The notes under the pieces are model-generated. The model saw nothing but the letters and a program-made list of their open reading frames with translations. It did not search any database and was not told the DNA's origin. A program made the translations under genes and the position numbers. A stretch of 64,000 nt of DNA from Hirsutella rhossiliensis (Eukaryota; Ascomycota; Sordariomycetes; Hypocreales; Ophiocordycipitaceae), in NCBI RefSeq assembly GCF_020360975.1, contig NW_025408671.1, forward strand, positions 4,278,001-4,342,000, given 5' to 3'. Of this stretch, positions 21,185 through 33,168 are shown piece after piece; within the stretch, counting starts at the first letter, position 1, and the number at the start of each line of letters is the position of its first letter.

Positions 21185-22891
21185 ATTTATAGACTAAATC
21201 CTTTAATAATATATAGAATATTCCTTTAAATATATCGATAATATTATAATTTACTTAAATATAAAAGATAACTATATTTATTACCTTTAAGCTATCTTTT
21301 AAATCTTTATAGACTATAACCTAGCCTTAGCTAAATCGAAATTATTCTTAAGCTACTTATTTATAAAACTATTAGGATTTTAAGTTAATAGTATTAGCTT
21401 AATAAATACTAAAGGATAAGTATAAGTATTATAGGATATAAAGTTTTTAAATACCTTATAAGTATTAAAAAGTAGCTTAACTTAGTTAACTAGCTATAGT
21501 ACTTAGTAGCTTACTTCTCTTAAAAGGTAAAAGCGCTTTAAGTTTAAAAAACTATAATACTTAAGAAAGTATAAGATAGTTAAGTACTACTTAAAGAAAT
21601 AGTAAGGAATAAATATACCTTTAAAGTAATATATTAACCGTCCTTAGTAAAGGAATAGGCCTTCTAAGATATTATAAATACTTTAATAAAACTAATATAG
21701 CTATATTATTTTAACCTAAAATAGCTATTATTCTTATAAATTAACGCTAGCCGCGAGCTAAGCTTTATAGTAGTAGCCTTCTACTTAGTACTAAGGGTAA
21801 ACTAAAACCTAAGAAGAACCTTACCTTAAATAAGTATTTAGCTAATCTTTTACTTTAGTAAACGCCTAAGTAGTAAAAAGCTTAAATACTAGCTTACTAA
21901 ACTTAAAGTCGCTTATCTTTCCTAGGTATATTAAAAGCTTTAGTTATATATTATCTTTACCTTACTATTAAAGGTTATTATATTAACTAACTACGCTACT
22001 ATAAGTATAATCTTAAAGTAAATATTACTATTTACTATTAATATAAAAATAAATAATTAGCTTATACTTACTTTATAGTACCTTAGTTAGTTTCCCTTAA
22101 AGGTCTACTATATTCTTAGAACCTTAAATATCCTTACTAATATACTATCGTAACTATTATTTATAATACCTAGGAAATATAAACCTAGGCAATTAAACCG
22201 CGTTTAAGAAGATAAAGTATTAGTTAAATATATATATATAGTTATAAAATCCTTTATTTAACTTAACCTACGCTAAAATCTCTAGGAAGTATATATAAAA
22301 GAACTTAGGTAAGCTAGTATATTAAAGTAGCTTAAAAGTAATAAGTCTTAGGTTAGTCTCTTATTTATTTAGTATAATAAGTTACTTTACTTAGTTAAGT
22401 TTAAAGGTCTTTATTAGCTTTATATTCCTACTACCTATACTAAGGAAATTATTACTAATAACTATATATTTAAATTTTACCTTAGATAGTAAAGGATATA
22501 AAAAGAGTTATCCTTTATATTTACTATTATTAGCCTTAAGAAGCTTATTAATAGCTTTATTAATAAGTATAATACTTATTATAAGAACTAAACTAATTAA
22601 TTAAAGGCCTTTAATAAGTTAGTTTTAATTACTTTCTTAGCCTTACCTTTTTATATAATTACTATAGATTTTATTATAAAGCTCTTAGACGTTCTTATAG
22701 ACTAAACTCTATAAATACTACTTATTAAAGTCTATTATAATATACTATTAATAGTAACTAATAAGTTCTTAAAGATAGGGCTCTTTATCTTAGGCTATAA
22801 TTAGTTTACTATAAAGGACTAAGTTAAGGTACTTTTTACTAAATTAATATACTATAACTAAGGGATTCCTACTTAAATTATCTTTAACTAA
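21185..22891 (+). pseudogene. Element H RT palm, RNase H and integrase (first part)
   Basis: Right of LINE-1 the RT resumes: FID-stop-IL, then FKYIDNIIIYLN (about 21225-21260), the Gypsy YxDD box with the second Asp changed to Asn, followed by LALAKSKLFL and IKLLGF as expected downstream of the active site. RNase H should occupy about 21500-22100 but was not resolved by motif. Integrase core follows: ILLIVTNKFLKIGLFI at about 22725-22780 (family ILVVVDRxSKxxHFIP, first Asp now Asn). The frame is cut inside IFN-stop-DPKF by element G2 at ACTAA. Confidence 0.82.
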
Positions 22892-23077
22892 TATTATAAA
22901 GTAAGTAAAGGTATATATATAAGTACCGTTTATAAGATAATATTAATAAGCTATATAAAGCTCTCTTATACGCGGCTAGCCTATATATATATATATAAGA
23001 TCCGGCCCTTTATATATAACTATATAGCTTAGGCTATAGCCTAAGCCTATAACCTATAATAGTTAAAGACTCTTATA
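22892..23077 (-). repeat. Gypsy G2 3' LTR
   Basis: 186 bp direct repeat of 29663-29848, differing from it mainly by C/T and G/A transitions (e.g. AAAGTAAGTAAAGG against AGAGTAAGCAAAGG). Just outside its inner end the minus strand reads AAGAGAGGGTATTA, a likely polypurine tract. Confidence 0.95.
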
Positions 23078-23599
23078 TAATACCCTCTCTTAAGCGTAGC
23101 GTAGCGCTACTTAATTAATAGCTTTTATATTATTAAGCCTATACTACTAGCCTCTACCCTACCCTTTCCTATTAATCGTACTAGCCTTACTAGCCTTATT
23201 ATCCCCGCGCCTATTAGCCTAGGTAGCTAGAACTAAGCTCTATACTTATTAGCTAGCTAGCTATTTAAATAAGGGCGTAACCTATTATATACGCCCTTAG
23301 GTAGCTAGCGGCTAGCTTAGACTTACGTAAGCCTTAGGTTGCCTATCCCCTCGGCCTTAGGTAGCCTCCTTTACTTAAGGGTATATAAAGCGGTATCCCC
23401 TCTTTCCTCCTTTCTTTCCTTTTCTTCCTTCTTTAACTATAGTAATAATAGTAATAAGTAAGTTCTACTCTACTTAAAGCATTAGTTTATTCCTAGCTAT
23501 ATAAGCTACTTTATTAACGTATACTTATAGTAATAGCTATAGTAATAATAATAGCCTTAATAATAATAACTTTAATTAGTAAGTTCCATACTTTATAGA

Positions 23600-24560
23600 G
23601 TAAGAGGCTATAATTTATAATACTAACTTCCGCGATAAATATATCTACCTCCCCCTCCCTCGCTTCCTCTTTTTTAGAGTATATAAAATCGTTCGTCGAT
23701 GCTATACTAAGTATAGCTAACGATAGTTCCGCTACTACTACTACTCCTACCCGCGCCCCTATAACCGCGCCTACCGCCGCCGCTTTTACCTCTATTACGC
23801 TAGCCGCCCTTATATTACCCTTCTAGGTAATAATACTATCCCCGCTACTAGCTATAACGCCCGGCCCCTTTACCCCTACCTCCGCCTCTACTACCCCTAT
23901 AAGTCCGCTACTTAGTAAGCATAGTAGCTATTTTCTATTAACTTCTTAAAGTATAAACGCTAAGTATAGGCTAGAGCCGCTTATACGGCCCCTTATATAT
24001 AGTATACGTTATAGGAGCTCCCTTATACCGACTAAGTTAAGCGCCGCTATAGCGGTAGTTATTATTAGTACGCGCGTACTAGCTACGCTTATAAAGCGGC
24101 GCCTTTTATCTTACTCGCTATAGCGTTAGCTTAAAAGGCTAGCGTATATAGGTAGGTATAGGGAGCTACTAAAAAGCGCCTTACCGCCGCCGCCGCCGCT
24201 TATTATAATCTTTATACCCTTAAGCGCTAGGGCCTTATCCTTAAGTAAGTTCCTCTCCTTTAGCTCTTTTACTTCTACTATTAACTCTCTTAGTACTAGG
24301 GATACTACCTTTATCGCTCTATCGGCGGTCCCCTTAGCTATGCCGCTACTACCCCCGCCGCTACTACTAGCCGGGCCCCCTTTACCCTTAGAGCCCTTAG
24401 AGCCGCCGCTACTACTAACTAGCTCGCGGGCCTAAAGGGCCGCCTAAGCGCTTTAAAGAGCGCTACTACCGCTAATAAGGTTAAGGAGAATAATAAGGAT
24501 AAGGATAAAGATAATAATAAGGATAAGGAGTAGGTTTAGGTAGTCTAAGGGCTTTGCCCT
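23600..24560. other. GC-rich, low-complexity 3' segment of Gypsy G2 (possible extra ORF)
   Basis: A segment much richer in CG than its surroundings (CCGCCGCCGCCGCCG near 24190, GGCGG and CCGGGCC blocks near 24330-24380). On the minus strand one frame gives a Ser/Gly linker (SSSGGSKGSKGKGG) followed by a coiled-coil-like VLRELIVEVKELKERN and SGGGGGKA (24190-24420). On the plus strand a different frame gives KENNKDKDKDNNKDKE at about 24490-24530. Both look protein-like, so I leave the strand open, with slight preference for minus because the element runs that way. It lies between the chromodomain and the 3' LTR, where most Gypsy elements have only a short untranslated region. Confidence 0.4.
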
Positions 24561-24739
24561 AAAATAAATACTATTTTTATCTCCGCTTATATTATTACGC
24601 TTATATTATTATAACTACTTACTTTACTTTACTTACTTTATAGTCTTAGCCTAAGCTACTATTTATAGTCCGCTAGTCTATTATTCTTATTTACTATTCT
24701 AAATAAAGCTTTAAACTTATTAAGGGCTATAGCTCCTAT

Positions 24740-26150
24740 AAACTTATATATAAGTTCTTATATAAGGTTAAGATACCTATATTACTTAATAAGGACCTCT
24801 TAGCGTTTCCCCTTAGTAACTCTTTTTTATAGCGCGGCCTATATCTCTTTAACCTTAAACTTATCCTTTCCCTCTACCTTAATTATAAGCGGTTAAGCGT
24901 CTACTACTTCTTATTTAAGTAGCGGGTTAAAAGAGGCTCTATAAAAGAGGTCTATATTAATCTTATTATAAACCCCTATTAAGAGACTATTAAGCTTTAT
25001 AACTTATAGGCTAATAACCCTTTATACTATAAACTTTATATATAGCTGGTTAAGCTTTTTCTTTAGTTATACCGACCTATAGTTATAAAGGTCTAGCTAT
25101 ACCTTATCTCTTACTATAAACCTATCTACTAAAGCCCTAGTCTTATTAGTATACCGCTCTTAATCTTATACTATAGTAGCTATCGCGGATTAGTAATAAT
25201 CTATAGTCTCTTATAGCTTTTATATAAATATAAAAGTATAGCCCTTTAGTAATAAATTACTATACTACTCTACTACTATATTTATAGTAAAGGGAACTAA
25301 TAAAGGTAGTTTAAAGCTATATATTATAAAGAAAAGGGCTATCTTAATAAAGGTATATAGTTTACTATTTAATATAAGTTAGGCTATAAGGAGCTACTAG
25401 TCTTAGTTTACTTAGTTATAGGCTACGATAGCTTATAAGTAAGCTTATACTTCTTAGTTAACCTTCTTAGGCCCTTTATTAGTCTATAGGTAATATATTA
25501 TACTAAGTAGCTATATAATTTAAAGTAGCTAGTATAAGTACTACTAAAAGTAGCTAGTTTAATTCGATCCCTTATCGCTTATAATAAAGGCTAGCTAGCT
25601 ATATAAGCGGGCCTAGTACTATAAGAAGCGCTTTATATAGGACTCTATATCTATAAATAGTATCGGCTCTAATACTATAGACTTACTAAGTCGGTCTTTA
25701 ATTACCTATATATAGTAGTTACCGCCCTTTATAAGTAAGAGGTCTATTATAAAGTCTATTTATATATATATATATAGAACTAGTTAGGTACTAAAAGCTA
25801 CTTAAGTAGCCCCTTAAGCTATACCCTTTAAATCTTAGTATAGCTATAGATATTATAGTTATAAAGGAAGCGGCGAACGTAGTACTATAAGAGGGGCTAG
25901 TAAAAATCCCTTATAAGGCCTACTACTATACCCTACCGACCTAGGTAGCCTACGATACTAAAGTTATAGACGAGCTAGACTAGCTTTCCTTAAAGCTCGT
26001 TTTATTTATTTAGCTTTAGCGGTCTATCTTTCTTCTTAGCTTCTATAGTATATAGCGCGCCTAGTACCTATAGTCTCCCCCGCTAATATAAATACCCTTA
26101 TAAGTCGATATAATAGTTAGCTACTTATACCTTTAGCTTTAGCTTTAGAT
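24740..26150 (-). pseudogene. Gypsy G2 integrase and chromodomain
   Basis: Core: KGGNYYI-stop-VIKDRLSKSIVLEPI at about 25690-25750 (family VVVDRLSKxxHFIP, with KDRL retaining the first Asp) and LAFIISDKGSN at about 25565-25600 (family ISDRGSxF/W, second Asp kept). Further 3' the frame reads FKVKEI-stop-AAL-stop-KRVTKGKR (24830-24870) followed by EVLIK-stop-YRYLNLI-stop-EL, a chromodomain pattern (VEEIL...LVKWxGYxxPTWEP) with Trp codons now stops. It would insert the cDNA and steer it to modified chromatin. The upstream HHCC zinc region is expected near 25950-26150 but was not resolved. Confidence 0.82.
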
Positions 26151-27159
26151 TAAGGTATTAAGCGCTAGACTTAATAGCGCGGCGTATACTCTTATAGGTA
26201 TAGTCTAGAAATAATATCCTATCTTATAAGCGTTAAAGGACCTTATCTTAAAATACCCGCGCTATATACGCTCTTAGGCCGGTCTATCCCTCCTTACTAA
26301 ACTAAGGTAAAGGTATAAGGGGAGGCTTATTTATTAGCGCCGCGCCTCTCTTTACTAAGGAAGCTCTTATATAAGTCTATAACGCCTTTTATAGGATAAG
26401 CTATAGATCCTAGGCCTCGATATCCGCTCTTATTAGCTAGTCTTAATCCTTTTAAGAAAGTATATCTAGGACTATAAAGTCCTACTTTAGCTAGTACTTA
26501 ATTAAGAAGTTAAAGTATAATAGATACTCCGCCTAGCGGGCTTACTACTTTAAGAAGTACTAGCGAGTTATAAAGTACTTAAGGTTCCTATAGTTTATAA
26601 GAATATTAAAGCTTTTATAGCTCTAGAGCTCCGCTTATTATTATTTAAGGTAGCTAATAATTACTAGTATCTCCTTATTATAAATAGCGTAATTCCGCTC
26701 TACTAAGGTTAGCTTATAGGAGTAAAACGCTATTAGTTACTTCTACTTATTTACCTTTTAAGAGAGCATTCCTTTAAGTACCTAGCCGCTATAGTTTACT
26801 TTAACTAATATAGACTAGTCGAAGTCCTACTAAAGTAATACTAAGGCTTAAGAGAATAGGCTCTTAAGCGTATAGAATGCTCCTTCTTATATAGGCCCTT
26901 AATAAAAGGTAGTTTACTTCCTAGTAATCTCGTTTAAGGGTATTATAATATAAGAGAAGCCCTTAATAAATATCCTATAATAGTTTATAAACCTAAGAAA
27001 GCTTTATACGCTTATTTATATAGTTAAGGCCGCTTAGTCCTAAATCGCTTAGATCTTTATAGGATCCGCTTATATACCTACGCTTATATAGATAATAAAG
27101 CCTAGGTACTTAACCCTCTTAACCCTAAATTCGTACTTATTTAAGTCGAGGTAAAGCCT

Positions 27160-27680
27160 ATAAAGTTAAAGGCGCTTTAAGACCCTTTATACTTTCTATA
27201 TATAGTCCTTATAAGAGCCGCTTATATAGATAAGGATATTATCTATATATATAAAAGTAAACTTATTAAGGAAGTCTTAAAGTATATTATTAATATAACG
27301 CTAGAAGGTAGCGGGCGCTCTTAAGAGGCTAAAAGGCGTTATAAGCTACTTAAATAAGCTATAGCGTATATAAAACGCTGTTTTTTACTTATTACCTTCT
27401 AAGATCTATACTTTATAGAACGCTTATTTTATATCTAGCTTTATAAACTACTTTGCCTTTAAGAGGTTATAGAGCGTATCTAAGATAAAAGGTAAAAGGT
27501 AGCGGTCTAGCTTTATAATTACGTTTAAAGCCCTATAGTTATAGTAAAACTATATCCTGCCCCTTAGTTTATATATAAATAGGACTAGCGCTCTTACTTT
27601 AAAGCTACTTACTTAAATAAAACTTTTATTTAAGAGGTCCCTTAGTATCTTCTTTAGTACTAGTAGCTCTATATATAATA
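27160..27680 (-). pseudogene. Gypsy G2 reverse transcriptase
   Basis: Begins KKILRDLLNKSFI-stop-VSSFKVRALVLFI (about 27570-27670), then FYYNYRALNVIIKLDRYLLP (family FCVDYRALNxITxKDRYPLP), then FIKLDIK-stop-AFYKV, where the first catalytic Asp survives. The active site reads FIYIDNILIYI (YIDN at 27238-27249): second Asp to Asn. Downstream RNase H should lie between 26.2 and 27.1 kb and was not resolved. Clear Gypsy-type order and spacing. Confidence 0.9.
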
Positions 27681-28799
27681 TACTATATAGTAGTCTAAAT
27701 AGTATAGGTAGTTCTTACCCCTTCTTATTAGTATAAAGTATAACCCTATAGTCTACCCTTAGCTTATATAGGTTAAGCTTATTTACTTCTTAGGACTTAA
27801 ATAGTAGTAAAAGGTTATAGAAGCGCTTTAGTATCTACTACTATAGCTTAGCGGTTAACTTTAGCTTCTTTATTTAAAGGGCTTTATTAATATTTACTAA
27901 GCTAACTATATAGACCGCTATATTAGCTATTACCTAGCCTTCTTTCCGCTCTACCTATTATATAGTTCTTATAAAGATAGAAGTAAGGACTTCTTAGGCT
28001 AAGTATAAAGCTTATATACTTAGTTTTATACTTATAGACCCGTTATTATAGCGGACCTACTATTATATAAGCTTAAACTATAGCTTCTTTTAATATAGAA
28101 CTAAGTATAACTCTATATATAATAACTAAGGTTTCTTAAGGATTAAGGGAAACTCTAGTTAAGGGATTATATAAGCTACGATAAGCTTATAGTAGCTATT
28201 AACCTCTATAGCTAGCTATATAATACCCTTAATTACTATACCTTTTATCGCGCTTAAGGCGCCCTTTACTTACTTTAAAGCGATCTTCTTTACTAGTACT
28301 TATATCTCTTATATAAGCGCCTTATCGACTATAGTATAGTACTAGTAGCCCTTATTTATAAGGGTAGTAATAAGTAAGGAGTTATTAATTATAACCTATA
28401 TTAAAGTAGGCTCCTCTTTTATATAGGCGGATAATTCGTCTTTCTCTCTTATTAGTACTAGTAATTAAGGCTCTAGAGCCCGTCTTTACTCTAAAGCTAC
28501 TCTTTTTCCTCTAGGCCTAAGGGGATAGAGTCTTCTTTATCGTTTAAGGTAAAGAGCGGTTCTATCTTCGCTACTTAAATAATTATAGGCCGCTTAGCTA
28601 AAAGGAAGAAGTATTTTAGTATAAAGTATATAGACGCGCTATAATATAAGTAGCGGCCGTTAGCCTTCCTCTTCTTAATTTCCTTGCTTATTACTTACTT
28701 CGCCTACTACTTAAAGTATAGGGCGGTATAAGGGGTAGTCGATAGCGCCTTCTTACTATATTTAGCCTAGTTTATATAGGTAGCTAATATTAAGGTATC

Positions 28800-29500
28800 T
28801 TTATTTATATTAACGGCTAGTTATTTATCTTATATAAGGGCGGTAATCCTATTACTACTATATAGCGTATACTTATATAGCTTCTAGAAATATAGCGTTT
28901 ACTTATAGCCTTATACTACCTTTATTAACTAGCTTATATACTTACTATAGTTAATAGGTATAATTATAAGGATAAGTAGCTCTTATAGGGCTAGCGTAAT
29001 TAAATTCTATAGCTATATAAGCTTCGCGCTATCTTCCTATACTATAGTCCTTACTACTTATAAGAGCGTCTCTTTAAAATTAAGGAGGAATTCGCTAAAG
29101 GTTTATCTATCTCTTTACTTAAGGGTCTATAGCCTATCTTATACCTTCTCCTACTCCTATATATTGCTAAACGTATATATAAGGTATTAAAAGAAGTTTT
29201 ATAGGTCGCGTTTACCTTTAGGGCCGCCCTTATCTTAGAATCTAAAGATCTACTATATCTAAGGCTCTAGTAGCGTATAGAGGAGTAAATACTATACTAT
29301 ATCGCGATAGCTATTTAGGCCTTATTTCTTATTAGTTATAAACTTTATCTATAGCTAGCTAAGGAAGAAGTAAAAGGACTCTAGCTTACTATCCTAAGTT
29401 AGCTAAGGGAGCGGCTTTTATATTAATAGTATCGCCGCTATAACTAGCGGTATAAAGGTTATAGGGGTTAAAGCTAGTCCTATAAATAGCTCCCTTAGTA
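28800..29500 (-). pseudogene. Gypsy G2 gag
   Basis: Between the 5' LTR and the protease/RT the minus strand gives DSKLESFYFFLS, LNSYRDIV-stop-YLLLYATRA and KVNATYKTSFNTLYI-like stretches with stops at former Gln/Trp codons. This fits Gypsy gag (capsid region with KF...YLxGxAxxW). The protease, expected about 27.9-28.5 kb, was not pinned down. The start is near 29.5-29.6 kb. Confidence 0.55.
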
Positions 29501-29662
29501 TAGCGAGAACCTTATACTTTTCGCTAGCTATTACGCTTTTAATCGCTTTTAAGATAGCTATAATACTTCTTATCTATCTAAGGAGGGGCAAATTACTTCC
29601 TTAAGGAAGTAGCACCCTTTCTAAAAAAATATCTATTAAATCTATTAGTTAATAGCTTATAC

Positions 29663-29848
29663 TATTATAGAGTAAGCAAAGGTATATATATAGGTACCGT
29701 TTATAAGATAATATTAATAAGCTATATAAAGCTCTCCTATACGCGGCTAGCTTATATATATATATATAGGATCCGGCCCTCTATATATAACTATATAGCT
29801 TAAGCTATAGCTTAAGCTTATAACCTATAATAGTTAAAGACTCTTATA
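29663..29848 (-). repeat. Gypsy G2 5' LTR
   Basis: 186 bp, matching 22892-23077 end to end. The outer flank is ACTAA, the second copy of the target duplication. On the minus strand the sequence next to it (GTATAAGCTATTAAC) is where a primer binding site should lie; no tRNA match is claimed. Confidence 0.95.
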
Positions 29849-29853
29849 ACTAA

Positions 29854-30340
29854 GACCCTAAGTTCTTATTAGCGTTTTGAAAAGGACTATAGATAGTATA
29901 TAAGTTTAAGTTATTAGTATTTATAGCTTAGTATCCTTAAGCTAACGGCTTATTAAAATAATATAATTAAGTAGTTAAAACTATACTTTAGTTCTTTATA
30001 ACTAACTTTTTATCCTATTAATAGGTTAATATATTACTACTATTTTAATTTACCTTTAATAACTCTTACTCCTTAGTAATTAATACCTTTCTAAGTAAAT
30101 TACTAACTAAGATATAAATAGATAATAGTAAGCGATACCTTAAAGAAGGCCTTTTATAAATAAATAGAAAGATACTCTAAGATTAAGCTAAGATCTTAAT
30201 TACTCTAGCTTAAATAGGAATAAAAAAGTAGTATAATGTAAAGTACTAAGTACTAAAGTTTAAGCTTAGAGACTAAGTATAGCTTTAGCTAAGGAAAGGA
30301 TATAGTATAGCTAATAAATAGGTAGTAAAGTTAAAGGAAC
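29854..30340 (+). pseudogene. Element H integrase, second part
   Basis: After the right ACTAA the frame continues DPKFLLAF-stop-KGL-stop-IVYKFKLL, then YP-stop-ANGLLK-stop-YN-stop-VVKTIL and FTFNNSY. This is the integrase segment DxDPxFxSxFW...STAYHPQTDGQTERxNQxxE...FAYNxS. It shows that G2 split the codons around the second catalytic Asp. The third catalytic residue region (here ANGLLK) has lost the Glu. Confidence 0.85.
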
Positions 30341-30479
30341 GCTATATAAGACTATTTAAAGTCCTTAAATAGATCGGCTATTTAGCCTACTACCTTAACT
30401 TAGCTAGATCTTTAAATATCTATAATATTATATCTATTATATAGTTATAGCTAGCTAAATAACTAGACGCGTAACCTAG

Positions 30480-30900
30480 CTTAGAACCTAATACTAACTA
30501 CTAAGAAGTTAAAAGAATCCTTAACTTTAAAACTTATAAATATAGCTAAAGAACCGCTTATATAAAATACTTAGTTAGCTAAAAAGGCTCGCTAAGTAGC
30601 TATAATTCCTAGGTAGCTACTAAGGATATAGTCGCTAAAGACCTTATTAAAGAATTTAATATATAATAAGGAGCATTATAAGGTTATATTACCTATACCT
30701 AGAAACTTTATATATATACTATATAATAATATAAGCTGCTATAGTTAAGAGAGAAATAATAGTATATAGTATACGCTATTACTACTTATTTTCTTAGAAG
30801 TCTAAGGATAGGTTAACTAGCTAATAAGTATTAATAGGCCGCTTATAGTAAGCGGTAATTTAATTTTATATTTTAGTACCTATATTTATTTTTATTTTAA
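30480..30900 (+). pseudogene. Element H chromodomain and 3' end
   Basis: The plus frame reads VKRILNFKTYKYS-stop-RTAYIKYLVS-stop-KGS (about 30500-30600), i.e. VExILxxRxYRxGxxxYLVxWKGx with Trp and Gln lost, followed by VATKDIVAKDLIKEF. This marks H as a chromovirus. Beyond about 30700 the sequence is AT-rich and non-coding, presumably the 3' untranslated region or LTR of H; with no second copy in the window its limit cannot be set. Confidence 0.65.
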
Positions 30901-33168
30901 GGAACTAATTTCCCTATCCTTTTACGCTCCTTTTTCTATACTAAACCGGGCCTTTTTTATACTTATATTTAAGGTTCCTACTATTTAAGGCTATAAATAT
31001 TATAGTAAGGACTTAGTATTTCGCTAGTATTTCTCTAATTAGATCTACCGCTAACTACTACGCTTAAGCCTTAAAGGAATCTACTAAGTAGTTTAATTAT
31101 ATAGGAATAAGGTAGAGCTCCTTTATAACCTTAAGTCTAATATAGCTATATTTACTAAGTAAAAGTAAGATAATTATAATATATATATTAACTACCGCGA
31201 CCTTCTTACTAAGGAAGGATATAATCTTAATATAAGCTTAATAGAAAATAGTATATACTATACCCTTTTATCTCTTCTTTTATTTAAAGCCTATAACCTA
31301 TATAAATATAACTAGCTATACTTCTCTATACTTTATAGCGCTTCTACTTATTATAGTACTACTATAACTCTTATAACTACCTAGACTAATAAGAATATAA
31401 TATTAAGTATCTAACTATAATAAGTTAGTACTTTTTATTACTATAATTTTAGTACTTTATTATATATTTACTTTAATAACTATACCTTATCGCTATTAAG
31501 CTTTAGTAATTTATTTAGCGACTCGCTACCCTTAGTCTTAGATATTATAAGGAAAACCCTTAGTACCCCTTATAACGCCCGCGGGTAGTTTACCTTATTA
31601 TTTAATAAGGATAAGCTTCTCCCTTTATCGCTACGCGACCTAGATAGGGCTATCTTCCTTAATAAAACTAAGATAATAACTAGCGCCCTTAGAACTATAT
31701 AGATCGCTATTATCTTAGCCGATATTATTAATAAGCTTCTATTTAAATAGGTCGCCTTTACTAATACTAAGATACTTAAGATTATTACTATAGTTATTAG
31801 TATAAAGTGCCTCCTTACCTATTTAAAAATATTTAAGGCCGCTACTATAAAGGAGTATAAGGCTATTAATATACTAAGTACCTATAAGTTTAAAGAGACC
31901 CTTAAGTATACCTTAGCTAAGACTAAAGGATCTAGCGCTATTAACCTTACTTTTAATAAGCTATTAAGGAACTTATTTACTAGACGCTTACTTACTACTA
32001 CTATAGCCCTACCCCTTACTCCTTTTAAGCGGGCTAACTTATTCGCTAAGAAATAAGCCTTAATACTAGTCTAATAAAAGCTTAACCCCTTTTAGGTTCT
32101 AAGCTATAGAAAACCTAAACTATTCCTTACTATACTTTTTATAGTATACTATAATAACCTAGGTAATATAGATAGCTATATAGGTATTATTTACTTTAAG
32201 TTAAAAGCGCTAGTTAATAAAGCCTTAAATATAGCTATAATTTAAGTAAATCTATTCGCTGCTATTTATAAGGAAGCTACCGCTAACTTCTTACTTAGCT
32301 AGTACGCTACCCTTACTAGATTACCCGCTAGCTTTATTTATTAGTTTACTTTTACTACTTACCTCTTAAATAACTTACTTAAGCTTAGTATAGTATATTA
32401 AAGAGCCTCTTACGTTAGCCCCCTATATATACTAGTAGCAGCCTACCTTTATATAGCTAATATAATAGCCTATTTTAACTTATTAAACTAAAAGTTTACT
32501 AACGTATACTTAGGTAGGTTTTAGAACCTAGGCCTAACTATATAGGTATTAATAGTAGTAATCTATAACTAAATTCTAGCTTCTTATAATAGACTAGCTA
32601 TAAAACTCTTAGTAAAACTAGCCCTAAATAACGCTTATAGTATACCTATCTATAGAGCCTTAAATATATAAGATACCTTAGATAATATACTAGTAAGCTT
32701 TAAGGAACTAGTAGAGGAGAAAGCTAAGGAAGAGATTCCTTACTTTACCCTTACCCTTATAGTATAAGATAGTTAGTTACTAGTTTAGCTTTATTATATC
32801 CCTAGTCTTATTTTTTTACTAGCTTAGCTATAAAGCGCCCTTAGTTATATTTAGTTTTTCCCTAGCTTAGCTATATTATACCCCTAGCCCTACTTAATTA
32901 CTACCTTAGTTTTAGCTACCTAGCGCCCTTAGTTTTAATAGTATTTTACTACTAGCTTAGCTACGTTATACCCTTAATATTAGTTATACTAAATTATATT
33001 CTAGATAAAATATAAGTTATCCTTTATACTAACCTTAGAAATCTATATAACTTTACTATAATTTCCTATTAGCGCGACTCCCGCTTAAATACTATAGGAG
33101 ATTAATAAGGATATCGGTTAATTCTTTTACCTTAGGTATTTATTATAAGATACCTTATAGTCGATAAT
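30890..33168 (+). pseudogene. Long RIP-riddled frame of unknown function (possible host gene relic)
   Basis: One plus frame can be followed for over 2 kb with stops only at TAG/TAA positions that fit former Gln or Trp codons. Near the start GYKYYSKDLVF may be a degraded CxxC element. The middle has RDLLTKEGYNLNISLIEN, RDLDRAIFLNKTKI, FTRRLLTTTIALPL and the C-terminal third ALNI-stop-DTLDNILVSFKELVEE. After allowance for RIP (Pro to Leu, Ser to Phe/Leu, Glu to Lys) it would have been Pro/Ser/Glu-rich. It matches no gag, RT, integrase, endonuclease or transposase motif I know and has no second copy here. Gypsy G3 inserted at 33168; the frame can be continued at 41393. It could be a killed host gene (RIP leakage from neighbours) or an unknown element's ORF. 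Confidence 0.5.

Larger units (their letters stand above)
22892..29848 (-). mobile_element. Gypsy G2: complete LTR retrotransposon (chromovirus)
   Basis: A 6957 bp minus-strand element with two 186 bp LTRs (22892-23077, 29663-29848) and the target duplication ACTAA (22887-22891, 29849-29853). LTR ends are TATTATA...CTCTTATA, i.e. former TGTTATA...CTCTTACA. Reading on the minus strand: gag (about 29.5-28.8 kb), RT (27.7-27.2 kb), integrase (26.1-25.5 kb), chromodomain (24.87-24.75 kb), then an unusual 1.6 kb GC-rich 3' segment. Removing the element and one ACTAA restores the integrase frame of element H. All genes carry RIP stops. Confidence 0.95.
1790..30900 (+). mobile_element. Element H: old Ty3/Gypsy chromovirus shattered by nested insertions
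   Basis: When the inserted elements are removed, the fragments 1790-2621, 8667-10313, 10885-11624, 12325-12512, 21185-22891 and 29854-about 30900 read in order as gag, protease region, reverse transcriptase, RNase H, integrase and chromodomain on the plus strand, about 6 kb in all. The frame continues across every junction once one copy of each target duplication is dropped, which is strong evidence that the pieces were one element. Its own LTRs were not identified: the 5' side is lost at the junction with the G4 fragment and the 3' limit near 30.75-30.9 kb is a guess. It is the oldest element recognised in the window because it hosts five others. Confidence 0.85.

Noticed and set aside
24180..24200. 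CCG trinucleotide run as a functional repeat expansion
   Set aside because: Only five units, inside a decayed Gypsy 3' segment; ordinary for low-complexity coding remnants.
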